64,000 nt of DNA from Rhodospirillales bacterium (GCA_023898765.1 CP060238.1:1736001-1800000); one strand, 5' to 3'; positions 43,404 through 52,949 are shown, counted from the stretch's first letter. Made by a program: numbers and translations. Notes: a model not told the origin generated them from the letters alone.

Positions 43404-43792
43404 CTCCCCAGCATAAACCGCATCTTCTGAATGACCGAATAGATAGAATCCTTTTTATTCGGCCTGTTGTTTTCGATCCATTTCCTTTCTCCATGTCGGT
43501 AAAGGACAAGAAAACTTTCGGGAGCGCCAGTTTCCGTTCTTGTCTCCAAAAACAGATTTCCATTCGGATGGTCTACGAGATAAACGCCGTCTACGCCGTA
43601 TTCCATTCCGCATGTATTAAGATTTTTTCTGGGGGCTTCCGCATTCTCTCTTAAAAAAGAGGCCACCTCCTCAAATTGTTCAACAAGAGACCCCTTGCTC
43701 GTCAATTTAGCTCTTTGCACCGGATCATTCGCCGGAACTGCATTTCCTATATCAACAAGCCCAGCCTGCTGCGCCGCTACGTCTGCACTCAT
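43400..43792 (-). CDS. Hypothetical protein
   Basis: 130 residues, not recognised. Starts MSADVAAQQAGLVDIGN without a signal peptide. The C-terminal half is beta-rich (GVDGVYLVDHPNGNLFLET, SFLVLYRHGERKWI). More A/T-rich than hemA. The upstream region has TTGACG (43868-43863) and TATAAT (43847-43842) with a short 15-base spacer, a possible promoter. Confidence 0.6.
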   Translation of the reverse strand: MSADVAAQQAGLVDIGNAVPANDPVQRAKLTSKGSLVEQFEEVASFLRENAEAPRKNLNTCGMEYGVDGVYLVDHPNGNLFLETRTETGAPESFLVLYRHGERKWIENNRPNKKDSIYSVIQKMRFMLGS

Positions 43793-43909
43793 ATCTTTAC
43801 CCTCTATATAATTTCATTTTGTTTTTTAGTATAATAACGAAATTATATAACGATAAAGAGGCCGTCAATCGCATATTGTTGTGCAAATGCGAAGGAACCA
43901 AAGAGGAAC

Positions 43910-44371
43910 CTAAAACTGGACGGTGAAATCGTAACTTCCGGTGTATAGGCCGTCTGAATAAACGGTGCCGCCGCCGGCGCTCGAGGCCCGCATCCCGATA
44001 GAAAACGTATCCGCGCCCGCCCCGTCCGTCTGAAGCACGGCCGGCGCGACAAGAAACTGGTCCAGCGTAAAACTGGAACCGCCCCGTACAGGGGGAACCG
44101 TCGCATCCAGCGTTACCGTAAAGGCGCTGCTTGCCGGCCCTCCGGTTAAAGAAAACTGCCCGTTTTGTCCGCCGCCCAAAAGAATCGTGTTTGCATCGGC
44201 CGTCACGACACCTGTCAATTCATGCACCACCAATTGACTGACAACGTTAAAGTCACGGATGACAAAACTGCCAAAATCCATCCCCTGCGTTGGCGTAACC
44301 GTAAGCTGCGCCCGCGCCGGACCGCAAAAGCCTATTAAACCCAAGCCAAGCAGGATTAAAAAGAAGCGCAT
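43910..44371 (-). CDS. DUF4402-type secreted protein
   Basis: 153-residue precursor with a signal peptide (LGLGLIGFCGPARA, cut before QLTV). The mature part fits DUF4402 beta-sandwich proteins: MDFGSF near the start, GQNGQFSLTG, and the final YDFTVQF strand. These are usually exported, often pilus- or surface-associated in alphaproteobacteria. Single gene; 34 bases downstream of the DUF2330 gene in the same direction. Confidence 0.75.
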   Translation of the reverse strand: MRFFLILLGLGLIGFCGPARAQLTVTPTQGMDFGSFVIRDFNVVSQLVVHELTGVVTADANTILLGGGQNGQFSLTGGPASSAFTVTLDATVPPVRGGSSFTLDQFLVAPAVLQTDGAGADTFSIGMRASSAGGGTVYSDGLYTGSYDFTVQF

Positions 44372-44405
44372 AAAACCATCCTCCTATGTCTAACCTAGCT
44401 TATTT

Positions 44406-45803
44406 TTACTCGTCCTCCCACATTTTTTCATACCAGGGACGCCCGTCGGAAGGCGGCTTGATATCGAAAGGCTGGCCGCCTTTTTTCATCCTGGCCCGGA
44501 TGTCCGCAATGTCCCAGCCTGTCAGATTGGCCAGATTTCTGGCCTCTTTTTCAAAACGCTCCGGCAACTGGCGGTAATATTCCTCCGCTTCCCCACACTC
44601 GGCCTCTTCCGTCCAGGGATGGTGCATCACATAGCGTCCCTGAAAGTTCTCGCGGTCCGCCGTCATTTTGAGCATCACATCTTCCGGGAAACTGTCCGCC
44701 GTGTAACGGATATGCATCCGCGTGACAAACACATTTACAGGGCTTGGTGCAGGCGCAATCATCGGCATGACAGGCTGCCCCGGCGCCGGCCTGCCCGAAC
44801 GAAACGGCGGAGGCTCCCGCGTTTTTTCCAGCCAGAACGCACCTAATTTCCGCAGGTCTTTATTCGGCAGGGGTTCGGCGGCGCAAGGATCGCACCACGC
44901 CATGTCCCACGCATATTCCAAAAAGACGGCCTTGAGGTCTTCCTTCTCGGCGCTGCGTTTAAACATCGCCTTGTAAAAATCACCGAAATCTTCCGCGACG
45001 AACAGCGGCACGTCCTCGCCGCTTGGAATCTTGACCGTGCGGTAATTCGCCGGCTCCACCCGCCCTTTTTTGGTCAGCGTAAAAAGAAGAAGGTCCTGCG
45101 GCCCGTTGGCATTCAGCGTCCCCAGCCTGACGGGCAGCATGAATTTTTCGCTCTCATACGCCACCTGAAGCGGGCGCAAATAGGTATAGCCGGATTTTTC
45201 CTGTTCCTCGATATTCACTTTGGCCACAAAGAATTTCATGTCCTGCTTGATATAGCTTTTAAGGACGGAACTGGCCCCCTTGGGCAACTGATACCCCTCC
45301 TGATTCAGCCACTTGAAAAGCCCGTCGCTTTGCTCGGCGGACAAAATCAAAATGTCATACTCGCCAACCGTGTAGCTTTCCTCAATCGTAACCCCCAGCG
45401 CTTTCGCCGAAGAAACGGCGTTATCGGCCATGGCCATCATCGGCGCCCCTGCCCCCATCATGCTCCTTTCCAGATACACGCGCTGGCACGGATCGTCATC
45501 GTAATACTCGACCAGCCGCGGCGCGGTATAAGCATCCAGATGGTCGATGATTTTACTGTCGCCGACATTGACCTGGTTTTTCTTGATAATGTTCGGGACA
45601 GGAATCACAATCGCGAAATCTTTGACATCGCCCTTGAAATCATTGGCCATGGTCATCACGGTGCGGTCTTCCTCCCGGGCAATCACGACCTTGGAGGCCC
45701 CGTTAAACAGGCCGGCATCGGCTTTCGCAACATAAAAACCGCAAAAAGCCTGCGCCGCAGACGGCAAAAGCAAAACACTCAGGACTAAAAACAGACGGAT
45801 CAT
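44406..45803 (-). CDS. DUF2330 protein, exported
   Basis: 465 residues from the ATG at 45803, which follows GGGGGA by five bases; a GTG 12 bases earlier is possible. Signal peptide ends at AAQA, mature start FCGFYVAKADAGLFNGASKVV, the DUF2330 hallmark. The conserved IAREEDRTVMTMAND and VIPVPNII motifs are present, and several Cys residues in the C-terminal half (WCDPCAAEP) may form disulfides. Biochemical function is unknown. Its start overlaps the stop of the RnfD-like gene by ATGA, so the two are translated together. Confidence 0.85.
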   Translation of the reverse strand: MIRLFLVLSVLLLPSAAQAFCGFYVAKADAGLFNGASKVVIAREEDRTVMTMANDFKGDVKDFAIVIPVPNIIKKNQVNVGDSKIIDHLDAYTAPRLVEYYDDDPCQRVYLERSMMGAGAPMMAMADNAVSSAKALGVTIEESYTVGEYDILILSAEQSDGLFKWLNQEGYQLPKGASSVLKSYIKQDMKFFVAKVNIEEQEKSGYTYLRPLQVAYESEKFMLPVRLGTLNANGPQDLLLFTLTKKGRVEPANYRTVKIPSGEDVPLFVAEDFGDFYKAMFKRSAEKEDLKAVFLEYAWDMAWCDPCAAEPLPNKDLRKLGAFWLEKTREPPPFRSGRPAPGQPVMPMIAPAPSPVNVFVTRMHIRYTADSFPEDVMLKMTADRENFQGRYVMHHPWTEEAECGEAEEYYRQLPERFEKEARNLANLTGWDIADIRARMKKGGQPFDIKPPSDGRPWYEKMWEDE

Positions 45804-46618
45804 ATTTTCCCCCACTGGTAGCGTTGATGTTTAAACAACATATCCAAAACAGGCGTGCTCATACACACAATCGGCAATGCGTAAAACACCCCTGCGCGGA
45901 CCTGAAATTCATATTGCAATATAAACCCTATAGCGGCTGTGGCCAGCGCAAAAACGGCGCGGCCTGCCCTGTGATCCGGAATCGTCATCGGATCCGAAAT
46001 CATAAAAAAGGCAAAGACAAGCAACGCCCCGTTTTGCATCTGATGCAGGGGGATCGCCATCGGGTCCCCCAGCCAGAAAGCGCGCCCGAACGTAAGCAAA
46101 AGCCATCCCCCCAGAAAAAAGAGCGAAATATCCGCGGTGCGCGCCTTTGTTAAAACGACAAAGGCAATGAAAGCGGCCGTCAATCCGAACAGGGCGGAAC
46201 TGCCCCACTGCCCCGGGGAAATCCACGCATAATCGGAAAAACACAACAGGCACAAAACAATCGCGATATTGGAAGGATTAAAAATATGTTTTCCGTCAAA
46301 GCGCACCCAGAATTTTGTCGCCACAACCAAAAAAGCGGCCAGGACATACAGGCCCAAAAAATTTGTGCGCAAAAGAAGGGTAATGGAAAGCCCCGCAATG
46401 ACGGCGCTGCGCAAATCCTTTTTCGGCACGTTGTAATGCCGCAGGAACAAAAGCTGAAATATGCAGACAGAAGCTTCCGTCAGCAAAAGGACTTTCCAGT
46501 CCGGCCCGAAATCCCCGTTCAGGGCCAGAATCAAAATCAGAAGGAACACCGCCAGCATTTGGAAATGGCGGGCATCGGTTAAAAATCTATATGCAAGACC
46601 CCTCATGGACGGGAGCAT
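45800..46618 (-). CDS. RnfD/NqrB-like membrane protein
   Basis: 272 residues with about nine membrane helices. It matches the RnfD/NqrB family by HIFNPSNIAIVLCL and FMISDPMTIPDHRAGR. The Ser-Gly-Ala-Thr site that carries covalent FMN in true RnfD is not seen, so it may not be a redox subunit. No other rnf or nqr gene is present. Pairing with a DUF2330 gene recurs in other bacteria, to my knowledge. The start at 46618 is one of three in-frame options (46627 TTG, 46618, 46606). Confidence 0.75.
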   Translation of the reverse strand: MLPSMRGLAYRFLTDARHFQMLAVFLLILILALNGDFGPDWKVLLLTEASVCIFQLLFLRHYNVPKKDLRSAVIAGLSITLLLRTNFLGLYVLAAFLVVATKFWVRFDGKHIFNPSNIAIVLCLLCFSDYAWISPGQWGSSALFGLTAAFIAFVVLTKARTADISLFFLGGWLLLTFGRAFWLGDPMAIPLHQMQNGALLVFAFFMISDPMTIPDHRAGRAVFALATAAIGFILQYEFQVRAGVFYALPIVCMSTPVLDMLFKHQRYQWGKI

Positions 46619-46658
46619 TGCGTCCAATCATGGCAAAAAAAAGACGCTCGTAACCGTT

Positions 46659-47954
46659 TCAGGCCGCGCGTTTGCTTTTCATTTTTTCCATGAACCGTCC
46701 GAAGATTTCAATCTGTTTGACGATGTGCGGCGCATATTTGGCGACAAAAGCGTCATCCAGCACTTCCCCGCCCTGATAGGCTTTCAGCGCTGCCGCTCCG
46801 TCATAATCACAGCCGGACAAACGCAGGGTCAGCACGTCGGGTTCCTCCCCAAAAGCGCTCCCCGGCAGCGTGGCCAGATCATATTCCCTTAGCAGATGTT
46901 CATGTAAATCCTGGGAAGTCCGGATTCCATGAGAAGCCAGTTCTTCGCGGAAAAGGCTGAAATCCGGATAATTGTAAAAGGCCCCTTGCGCCCCGCTGCA
47001 GGTAATCCCCAGATCCTTCAACCCTTGAGATATATATTTATTCATCACGGCATGCACATCCCTGCAATCGTCGATGTGCTTTTCGATATCCTCATATCCT
47101 TTATAGGCCTCGATTGCCGCCACCTGAACGGGGGCCGGCACACAGGACCATGTCTCGCTGATGAAACGGCACAGCGCGCCCTGCAGACCTTCCACGCCTT
47201 TGGGGATAAACCCGACCCCCAAACGCCAGCCGCCCAGAGAGAGATGCTTCGATAGTCCCGTTGTCACAGCCGTGTTTTCCGGCGCATGCGGCGCGATGGA
47301 CGAATAGTCGCGGTCAAAGGAAACACGTCCGTAAATTTCATCGGAAATAATCAAAACGCCTTCGTCCTGACAGACCTTGGCGATCCCCGGAAGCTCCTCT
47401 TCAGGAATGGTCAGACCTGTCGGGTTGTTCGGATAATTCAGGATAATTTTCGTGGGGTTTTTGCCCTCTTCACGCGCCTTGTGAATCGCGTTTTTAAGAT
47501 CTTCCGGAGAAAGATGATATCCCGCATCGTCCAGCGTTGTCGGCACTTTGACGACGGCCGTGCCGATCAGTTTCGCCTGCGGTTCGTAACTTACCCAGCT
47601 CGGCACCGGCATCAGCAAATCCCCTTTAATGGCCACCTGAAGGGCATAAAGGATCAGCTTGCTTCCCGGCGCAACAATCACATCGCACGCATCCACATAA
47701 TCGCCCAGAAAGGGGCGGTAATATTCACGCACTGCTTTCAGGAGTTCCGGCAGTCCGGCGGATTGTATATATTCCTTACGCCCGGCCGCAGCCCCCAGCG
47801 CTTTTTGAAGACGTTCAGGCACCGGGAACGGAGACTCGCCAAAGCCCATATGATAAACCGTTTCGCCGCTTGCCCGTTTTGCCCAGACCAGTTCGTTTGC
47901 CCACAACGTCGGGGAAAGGGGGATGGATTCAACCGCTTCGGAAAGTTCAATCAT
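46659..47954 (-). CDS. Class I/II PLP-dependent aminotransferase
   Basis: 431 residues with the fold type I features: NYPNNPTGLTIPEEEL, SDEIYGRVSFD, and the PLP-binding Lys in TTGLSKHLSLGGWRLGVGF, plus Arg in LRLSGCDYDG. It belongs near aspartate/tyrosine-type aminotransferases; the exact amino acid substrate cannot be read here. Longer than typical AspC (396) by a C-terminal helix. It precedes the membrane pair by about 40 bases in the same direction. Confidence 0.88.
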   Translation of the reverse strand: MIELSEAVESIPLSPTLWANELVWAKRASGETVYHMGFGESPFPVPERLQKALGAAAGRKEYIQSAGLPELLKAVREYYRPFLGDYVDACDVIVAPGSKLILYALQVAIKGDLLMPVPSWVSYEPQAKLIGTAVVKVPTTLDDAGYHLSPEDLKNAIHKAREEGKNPTKIILNYPNNPTGLTIPEEELPGIAKVCQDEGVLIISDEIYGRVSFDRDYSSIAPHAPENTAVTTGLSKHLSLGGWRLGVGFIPKGVEGLQGALCRFISETWSCVPAPVQVAAIEAYKGYEDIEKHIDDCRDVHAVMNKYISQGLKDLGITCSGAQGAFYNYPDFSLFREELASHGIRTSQDLHEHLLREYDLATLPGSAFGEEPDVLTLRLSGCDYDGAAALKAYQGGEVLDDAFVAKYAPHIVKQIEIFGRFMEKMKSKRAA

Positions 47955-48092
47955 GGACGTGCACCTCTTCTTTAATTTCTATTGTTTTATCTCTATTGCT
48001 TCGATTTCGGCAAAAAAACTATCTCTCCCGCAAAATCGCGTCAACAAAACTTTATGCTGCGCTGCTTCCCCTCAATCGGGCACAAAAACGGT

Positions 48093-48677
48093 TTAACGGA
48101 GGAAACTGGCCGCAAAGCGTTCGGCGCGCCCGAGATCGCGGTCCAGCGCGGCCATGGTTTTCGACATATCGGGGCTTTTGTCCTCGCGCCAGCAGCGCAA
48201 AAGGTTCAGGTAAAGGCCTGTGAGGCCCGCCACCTTGACGGCGCCGGATATCCCGTCTGTCGACACGCCGGCCGCTTCCAGCATCCAGCTCATGGACCGC
48301 CCAAGATGGGGAAGCGAAATAACCGCCTCTTTGGGGGCCAGTTTAAAAGAGCACAGGATGGAAACAATGGCGTCCCGGTCTTCATTCAGGAGGTCGAAAC
48401 GCTCCATCAACAGATCAAAAAGGCGCTCGCGCGGGCTCTCCTCCGAAGCGCTCTCCCCGACGGCTTCCAGAACCTTCCGGTCCAAAAGGCGTCCGTAAGC
48501 GATTAAAATATCCGTCTTGTCGGCAAAATCGTCATGGATCTCCAGCCGCTCAAACCCCGCCGCTTCGGCGATCTCCGCAAGCGTAACATGCTCCCATCCG
48601 CGCGTTTTCGCCAGATCGAAGGCCGCTTTTATCACTTTCTCCTTTACGGTTTTTTTTGTAGTGGCCTTTTTAACCAT
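48093..48677 (-). CDS. TetR-family transcriptional regulator
   Basis: 194 residues. The N-terminal TetR helix-turn-helix is seen in VTLAEIAEAAGFERLEIHDD (about 32-51), preceded by a Lys/Thr-rich arm. The ligand domain is helical and unremarkable. The lack of the usual Y-x-H-F turn sequence (here IHDDF) is modest divergence. It is divergent from the PfkB kinase gene, which it may control; the 69 bases between them contain no clear operator. Confidence 0.82.
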   Translation of the reverse strand: MVKKATTKKTVKEKVIKAAFDLAKTRGWEHVTLAEIAEAAGFERLEIHDDFADKTDILIAYGRLLDRKVLEAVGESASEESPRERLFDLLMERFDLLNEDRDAIVSILCSFKLAPKEAVISLPHLGRSMSWMLEAAGVSTDGISGAVKVAGLTGLYLNLLRCWREDKSPDMSKTMAALDRDLGRAERFAASFLR

Positions 48678-48746
48678 ATCCCTTGTTTTCTCTGATCTTT
48701 CCGATAAAAATCAAGCATAGCGGAATTTATACAAAAAGGAAGTCTC

Positions 48747-49757
48747 ATGCCCAATACAAAATACGGTCTTGTTGCCATTGGAAACGCCCTTGTCGATGTC
48801 CTGGCCCACGCCAGCGACGAATTTATCAAAGCTCAGGATAAAAAACACGGAATGAAAAAAGGCACGATGACCCTGATAAACCAGAACCGCGCCGTGCAGC
48901 TTTACGGCGAAATGGGCGCGGGCGTGGAAGTATCGGGCGGCAGCGCCGGGAACACCATAGCCTGTTACGCGTCTCTCGGCGGCAAAGGCGCCTATATCGG
49001 CAAAGTGGCCGGCGACCAGCTCGGCGAAGTTTTCGCGCATGACATGCGCGCCATGGGCGTTCACTACGATACGGTGCCTCTGGCGTTCGGAGCCCCGACC
49101 GGACGCTGTATGATTCTCGTGACGCCGGACGGTCAGCGCACCATGAACACCTGTCTGGGCGCGGCCGTGGAACTCCATCCGGACGACATCGACGAAGAGC
49201 TGATTTCCAATACGGCCGTGACGTATCTGGAAGGGTATCTCTTTGATCCGCCGCATGCGAAAGAAGCTTTCATCAAATCTGCGGAAATTGCGCATAAAGC
49301 CGGCCGGAAGGTTGCCCTGACCTTATCCGATCCCTTTTGCGTGGACCGCCACCGTGAGGATTTCAAAGACCTCGTGGACGGACATGTTGATATTCTTTTC
49401 GCCAATGAAGAAGAAATCAAATCCCTCTATGAAGTGTTTGAATGGGATCAGGTGCCTGCCATTCTGGATCAAAAATGCGAAATCGCCTGCCTGACGCGCA
49501 GCGAACAAGGCTCTGTCATCCTGAACGGGGACGATATATACGACATCCCCGCCAAAGCCGTGGAAGAGGTGGTTGACACGACCGGCGCCGGGGACGCCTA
49601 CGCCGCCGGATTTTTATACGGCTACACGAACGGATACGCGCTGGACCTGAATATGTGCGGAAAAATCGGCGCCATTGCCGCAGCGGAAGTCATCTCGCAT
49701 ATGGGGCCGCGGCCGGAAAAAACACTGGCCGACCTTCTCCCGAAAAAGGCCGCTTAA
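48747..49757 (+). CDS. PfkB-family carbohydrate/nucleoside kinase (adenosine-kinase-like)
   Basis: 336 residues with VAIGNALVDVLAHASDEF, GVEVSGGSAGNTIACYASLGG and the PfkB signature VVDTTGAGDAYAAGFLYG. The SGGSAGNTI motif and overall layout match the adenosine kinase-like subgroup common in alphaproteobacteria. AAAGGAAG precedes the ATG. Probable role in nucleoside salvage; substrate not proven by sequence. Confidence 0.88.
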   Translation: MPNTKYGLVAIGNALVDVLAHASDEFIKAQDKKHGMKKGTMTLINQNRAVQLYGEMGAGVEVSGGSAGNTIACYASLGGKGAYIGKVAGDQLGEVFAHDMRAMGVHYDTVPLAFGAPTGRCMILVTPDGQRTMNTCLGAAVELHPDDIDEELISNTAVTYLEGYLFDPPHAKEAFIKSAEIAHKAGRKVALTLSDPFCVDRHREDFKDLVDGHVDILFANEEEIKSLYEVFEWDQVPAILDQKCEIACLTRSEQGSVILNGDDIYDIPAKAVEEVVDTTGAGDAYAAGFLYGYTNGYALDLNMCGKIGAIAAAEVISHMGPRPEKTLADLLPKKAA

Positions 49758-49781
49758 AAGCGGCGCGACAACAGAGAAACC

Positions 49782-51488
49782 ATGCGAACGATTTTTTTCC
49801 TCTTATCTCTGGTTTTCTTCTCTTTGCCTGCCGCTGCCGCCGAGCATTACGGCCTCGCGATGGTCGGGGCGCCGAAATACGGCCCCGAAGACACCCATCT
49901 GGATTATGCCAGACCCGACGCGCCCAAGGGCGGCACCCTCAAAGAGGCGGCAATCGGCACGTTCGATACACTCAACCCCTTCTCTATCAAAGGCAAGGCC
50001 GCCAATGGGCTGGAACTTACCACGGACCGCCTGATGGCACGGGTATGGGACGAACCCTTCACGATGTATCCGTTGATCGCTGAAAAAGTCGAGGTGCCGG
50101 AAGACCGCTCTTCCATAACCTTCTTTCTAAATCCCAGGGCGCGCTTCCATGACGGCAGCGCCATCACGTCCGACGATGTTTTGTTTTCCTTTGAAACCCT
50201 CCGCGAACAAGGCCGTCCGAACATGCGCCGGATTTACGCTCTGGCATCAGCGCAAAAAATAGACGACCGCACCGTAAAATTTTCTTTTTCAAAAGGCTAC
50301 GACCGCGAAACCGTCATGATTTTTGCGCTGATGCCCGTGCTGTCCAAAACGTGGTGGACGGGCAAAACGTTCGACGCCACGATGCTCGACCCGCCCTTAA
50401 GCAGCGGCCCCTACAAAATTTCCGACATCGATGCCGGGCGGAAAATTGCATATGAGCGCGTAAAGGATTACTGGGCGGCGGACCTTCTGCCCCGCAAAGG
50501 GCATAATAATTTCGACCGGATCGAATACGAATATTACCGGGATAATTCCGTGGCGTTTGAATCTTTTAAAACCGGTGACCTGAATTTCCGGCGCGAATGG
50601 GATGCGGGCATCTGGAACAGCGCCTACGATTTTCCCGCCGCAACGAATGAGCAGGTAAAGCGGGAACGTCTGAAACATGGAAGGCCCGACCGCGTGCGCG
50701 GCTTTATCTTTAACACGCGCCGCCCTCCTTTTGACGATATCCGCGTGCGCGAAGCCCTAGGCCTTCTTTTTGATTTCGACTGGGTCAACAAGACCCTTTA
50801 TCACGGCGAATATAAACGCATCGACAGCTTCTTCCCGAACACGGATCTGGCGGCCGCCCCGCAGGAACAAAAAGAGATAACGGATCGCCGCACGCTGATG
50901 CGTCTGGCAGACCAGAAATTGAAAGACGCCGGATGGGTTGTCGAAAACGGCAAACGCATTCATGAAAAAAGCAAAAAATCTTTCGAATTCGAAATCCTGC
51001 TGGACGATCCGTCCCAGGAAAAACTTGCCCTTGCCCTTGTCCGCAATCTGGAGCGCATGGGCATATCCCCCCGCGTGCGGGTGCTGGACAGCGCGGCCTT
51101 TCGCGGGCGCCTGAACGAATACAATTTCGACATGATTCTGTATTACTGGCTTTCCACCCTTTCTCCGGGAACAGAGCAATATCTCTACTGGTCCTGCGAA
51201 TCGGCAAACCAGCCCTCCCGGTGGAATTATGCCGGGATTTGCGATCCCGAAATCGACAGGCTGGCCAAAACCATCCCCACAGCCCGGACCCGGGCGGAGC
51301 TTGTGGAAAACGTCCGCGCCCTTGATGCGGCCCTGATGGCCGGAAACTATATGATCCCCCTCTATTACAATCCGCAGGATTACGTGGCTTACTGGCCCCC
51401 GGTCCAAAGGCCGGACAAAACGCCGCTCTACGGGATAACTGTTGAAACATGGTGGATGGATCGGGGGATAACCCCGAAACAGGATTGA
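49782..51488 (+). CDS. Extracellular solute-binding protein, family 5 (YejA-like)
   Basis: 568-residue precursor with a signal peptide ending PAAAA. The mature protein matches family 5 peptide-binding proteins, nearest to YejA by length, KGGTLKEAAIGTFDTLNPF, NNFDRIEYEYYRDNSVAFE and SGPYKISDIDAGR. It should bind oligopeptides or a related ligand in the periplasm for an ABC importer, but no permease or ATPase genes follow; the next gene is a lipoprotein. An orphan binding protein, or transporter genes elsewhere. Confidence 0.88.
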   Translation: MRTIFFLLSLVFFSLPAAAAEHYGLAMVGAPKYGPEDTHLDYARPDAPKGGTLKEAAIGTFDTLNPFSIKGKAANGLELTTDRLMARVWDEPFTMYPLIAEKVEVPEDRSSITFFLNPRARFHDGSAITSDDVLFSFETLREQGRPNMRRIYALASAQKIDDRTVKFSFSKGYDRETVMIFALMPVLSKTWWTGKTFDATMLDPPLSSGPYKISDIDAGRKIAYERVKDYWAADLLPRKGHNNFDRIEYEYYRDNSVAFESFKTGDLNFRREWDAGIWNSAYDFPAATNEQVKRERLKHGRPDRVRGFIFNTRRPPFDDIRVREALGLLFDFDWVNKTLYHGEYKRIDSFFPNTDLAAAPQEQKEITDRRTLMRLADQKLKDAGWVVENGKRIHEKSKKSFEFEILLDDPSQEKLALALVRNLERMGISPRVRVLDSAAFRGRLNEYNFDMILYYWLSTLSPGTEQYLYWSCESANQPSRWNYAGICDPEIDRLAKTIPTARTRAELVENVRALDAALMAGNYMIPLYYNPQDYVAYWPPVQRPDKTPLYGITVETWWMDRGITPKQD

Positions 51489-51553
51489 GCCGGTGACGGG
51501 GGGTTGCTATCCTCTCCTTCACAGGCGTGATTCACAAGGAAATGACCAGATTT

Positions 51554-52081
51554 ATGCGCGGTAAAATTATAATTCTTGCTTTGTCTACTGCGACTCTTGC
51601 GGGTTGCAACATGTATCCCCGCTTGGAGGACGCACAATACTGGCAGCGCAAAAGCGCCACCTCCGCTCTTTACCTGCAAGGCCCCAAGGCCCAGCAATCC
51701 CTCCATCAGGACATCGCCACATGCACCAATGAGATTGCGGAGCTCCAGCGCCTGAGTGCCGTGCGCGCCGCCACGCGCGGGGAAACATTTCAGGGACGCG
51801 TGCCGGATCGGGACACGCCGGAGGGCCGGATGGCCGGATGGGAAACGCCGGAGCGCGATGGATATCTGCGCGCGGAACATTCGGATTATCACGATTTCGA
51901 AACCTGCATGGACAGCAAGGGGTGGGAGCGGATGGAGTACCTCCCCTATGCCGAGGCCGACAAAGCCCGCAGCGACTACGCTCGCAAGCGCCGGGTTAAA
52001 AAAGCCGGAAGCCGTGAAAATGTCGAAAGCATTCACTCCGCCTCCCAGAACCCCGCGCCGTATAAAAACCTGAACGACTAA
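51554..52081 (+). CDS. Putative lipoprotein
   Basis: 175-residue precursor with signal MRGKIIILALSTATLAGC (lipobox LAGC, mature Cys18). The mature part is charged and helical, with Cys residues in IATCTNEIAEL and FETCMDSKGWERM; the latter resembles a short motif in other alphaproteobacterial envelope proteins. Starts at 51542 and 51527 are also in frame; 51554 gives the best-placed ribosome site (AAGGA). Stop codon overlaps the convergent gene at 52078. Confidence 0.7.
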   Translation: MRGKIIILALSTATLAGCNMYPRLEDAQYWQRKSATSALYLQGPKAQQSLHQDIATCTNEIAELQRLSAVRAATRGETFQGRVPDRDTPEGRMAGWETPERDGYLRAEHSDYHDFETCMDSKGWERMEYLPYAEADKARSDYARKRRVKKAGSRENVESIHSASQNPAPYKNLND

Positions 52082-52338
52082 AGCGCGGGAAAGATTCCGC
52101 GGAGAATTTTGTTGTTGCTTTCCGTCTGGGCCGGCGAATTTCCGTTTGTAAGCTTTCCTCTGGATGTAGAGATACGGAATGCAATAGTCGCTGCAATGAG
52201 TTCCTCGGCTTCTGGTGAAAAATGAAACGCTCTGGCAGCCTCCGAGAAATCGCCGTGCCGCGACTCCATAGCGCTGCCCATTTTACACAAAGCCGCATCC
52301 AGTTCTTCCGCTTTTTCTACTAACGCATTCCTTTTCAT
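52078..52338 (-). CDS. Small hypothetical protein
   Basis: 86 residues, not recognised. The ATG at 52338 follows AAGGA by about ten bases. Mostly helical: ALVEKAEELDAALCKMGSAM at the N-terminus, then SPEAEELIAATIAFRIS. No signal peptide or membrane segment. Its 5' side faces the two tandem membrane-protein genes, with 147 bases between their divergent starts. Confidence 0.6.
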   Translation of the reverse strand: MKRNALVEKAEELDAALCKMGSAMESRHGDFSEAARAFHFSPEAEELIAATIAFRISTSRGKLTNGNSPAQTESNNKILRGIFPAL

Positions 52339-52404
52339 CGTAAAACTATCCTTCAAATACCCCTTAAAATCCAGAGGAAAACTTTATATTACGCCAAGAA
52401 AGAC

Positions 52405-52433
52405 TTGACGATATGTAAAGCTTATATTAGCGT
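52405..52433 (+). promoter_or_regulatory. Promoter of the first tandem membrane gene
   Basis: TTGACG (52405-52410) then ATATGTAAA and, 17 bases on, TAGCGT (52428-52433). The 15 bases TTGAC-x-ATATGTAAA recur before the next gene (52922), with one change, marking a duplicated control region. Confidence 0.5.
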
Positions 52434-52485
52434 CGCCTCAATTTAAAAAACAAATATATAACGAATATAGAGGGAAATGTGTCTC

Positions 52486-52881
52486 ATGAGTACAAGAACA
52501 GATAATATGAAGGCGTTCGGCGCGTCTGCTGCCGTGACCGCCCTTGGTGTAGGCGGCACGCTCGCGGCTCTTTCCACCCGTTCTTTTGTCCCGGCGGCTA
52601 TTGTGACTCTGGCTTTTCTGACGGTCGATTTTTTAACCGTTTCTGCCGTTAAAACCTGTTACGGCTCGACAAAATCGGCTCTGATCGGAATGGCAGGAGG
52701 CACACTGGCGGGGGTCGGCGGAATAGCGCTGGCCTTTAATGTCGGCGCCGCAAATCCAGACGACATGGATGCCTCCGCGCCGTTGGAACCGCAGACAATG
52801 GAAACGCAGGGTCCTTGCCCGCAAGCGCTTCCGACGCTTCGCGCAAAAGCCTGCCCCCTTCCGGCTCAAAGCCCTAAGTAA
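52486..52881 (+). CDS. Small membrane protein, tandem paralogue 1
   Basis: 131 residues from MSTRTDNMKAFG. Two hydrophobic stretches (about 13-55, AAVTALGVGGTLAALS and VTLAFLTVDFLTV; and about 68-90, GMAGGTLAGVGGIALAF) suggest two or three membrane helices, followed by an acidic then Pro-rich tail. It shares sequence features with the next gene: the N-N-x-KAF start, V-S-A-V followed by a Tyr-x-x-x-K turn, and a DxSAP motif after the last helix. Role unknown. AGAGGGA sits 11 bases before the ATG; an in-frame ATG nine bases earlier is too close to it. Confidence 0.6.
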   Translation: MSTRTDNMKAFGASAAVTALGVGGTLAALSTRSFVPAAIVTLAFLTVDFLTVSAVKTCYGSTKSALIGMAGGTLAGVGGIALAFNVGAANPDDMDASAPLEPQTMETQGPCPQALPTLRAKACPLPAQSPK

Positions 52882-52921
52882 CCGTCCATTACAGGCTCCT
52901 TGCATTTATCTCAGGAAAAAC

Positions 52922-52949
52922 TTGACAATATGTAAATATTTGTTAGGCT
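52922..52949 (+). promoter_or_regulatory. Promoter of the second tandem membrane gene
   Basis: TTGACA (52922-52927) then ATATGTAAA, a 16-base spacer and TAGGCT (52944-52949). Matches the promoter of the upstream paralogue at most positions, including the GGCCTC/CGCCTC block that follows. Confidence 0.5.

Noticed and set aside
49782..51488. Complete peptide ABC importer
   Set aside because: Only the binding protein is present; no permease or ATPase genes follow.
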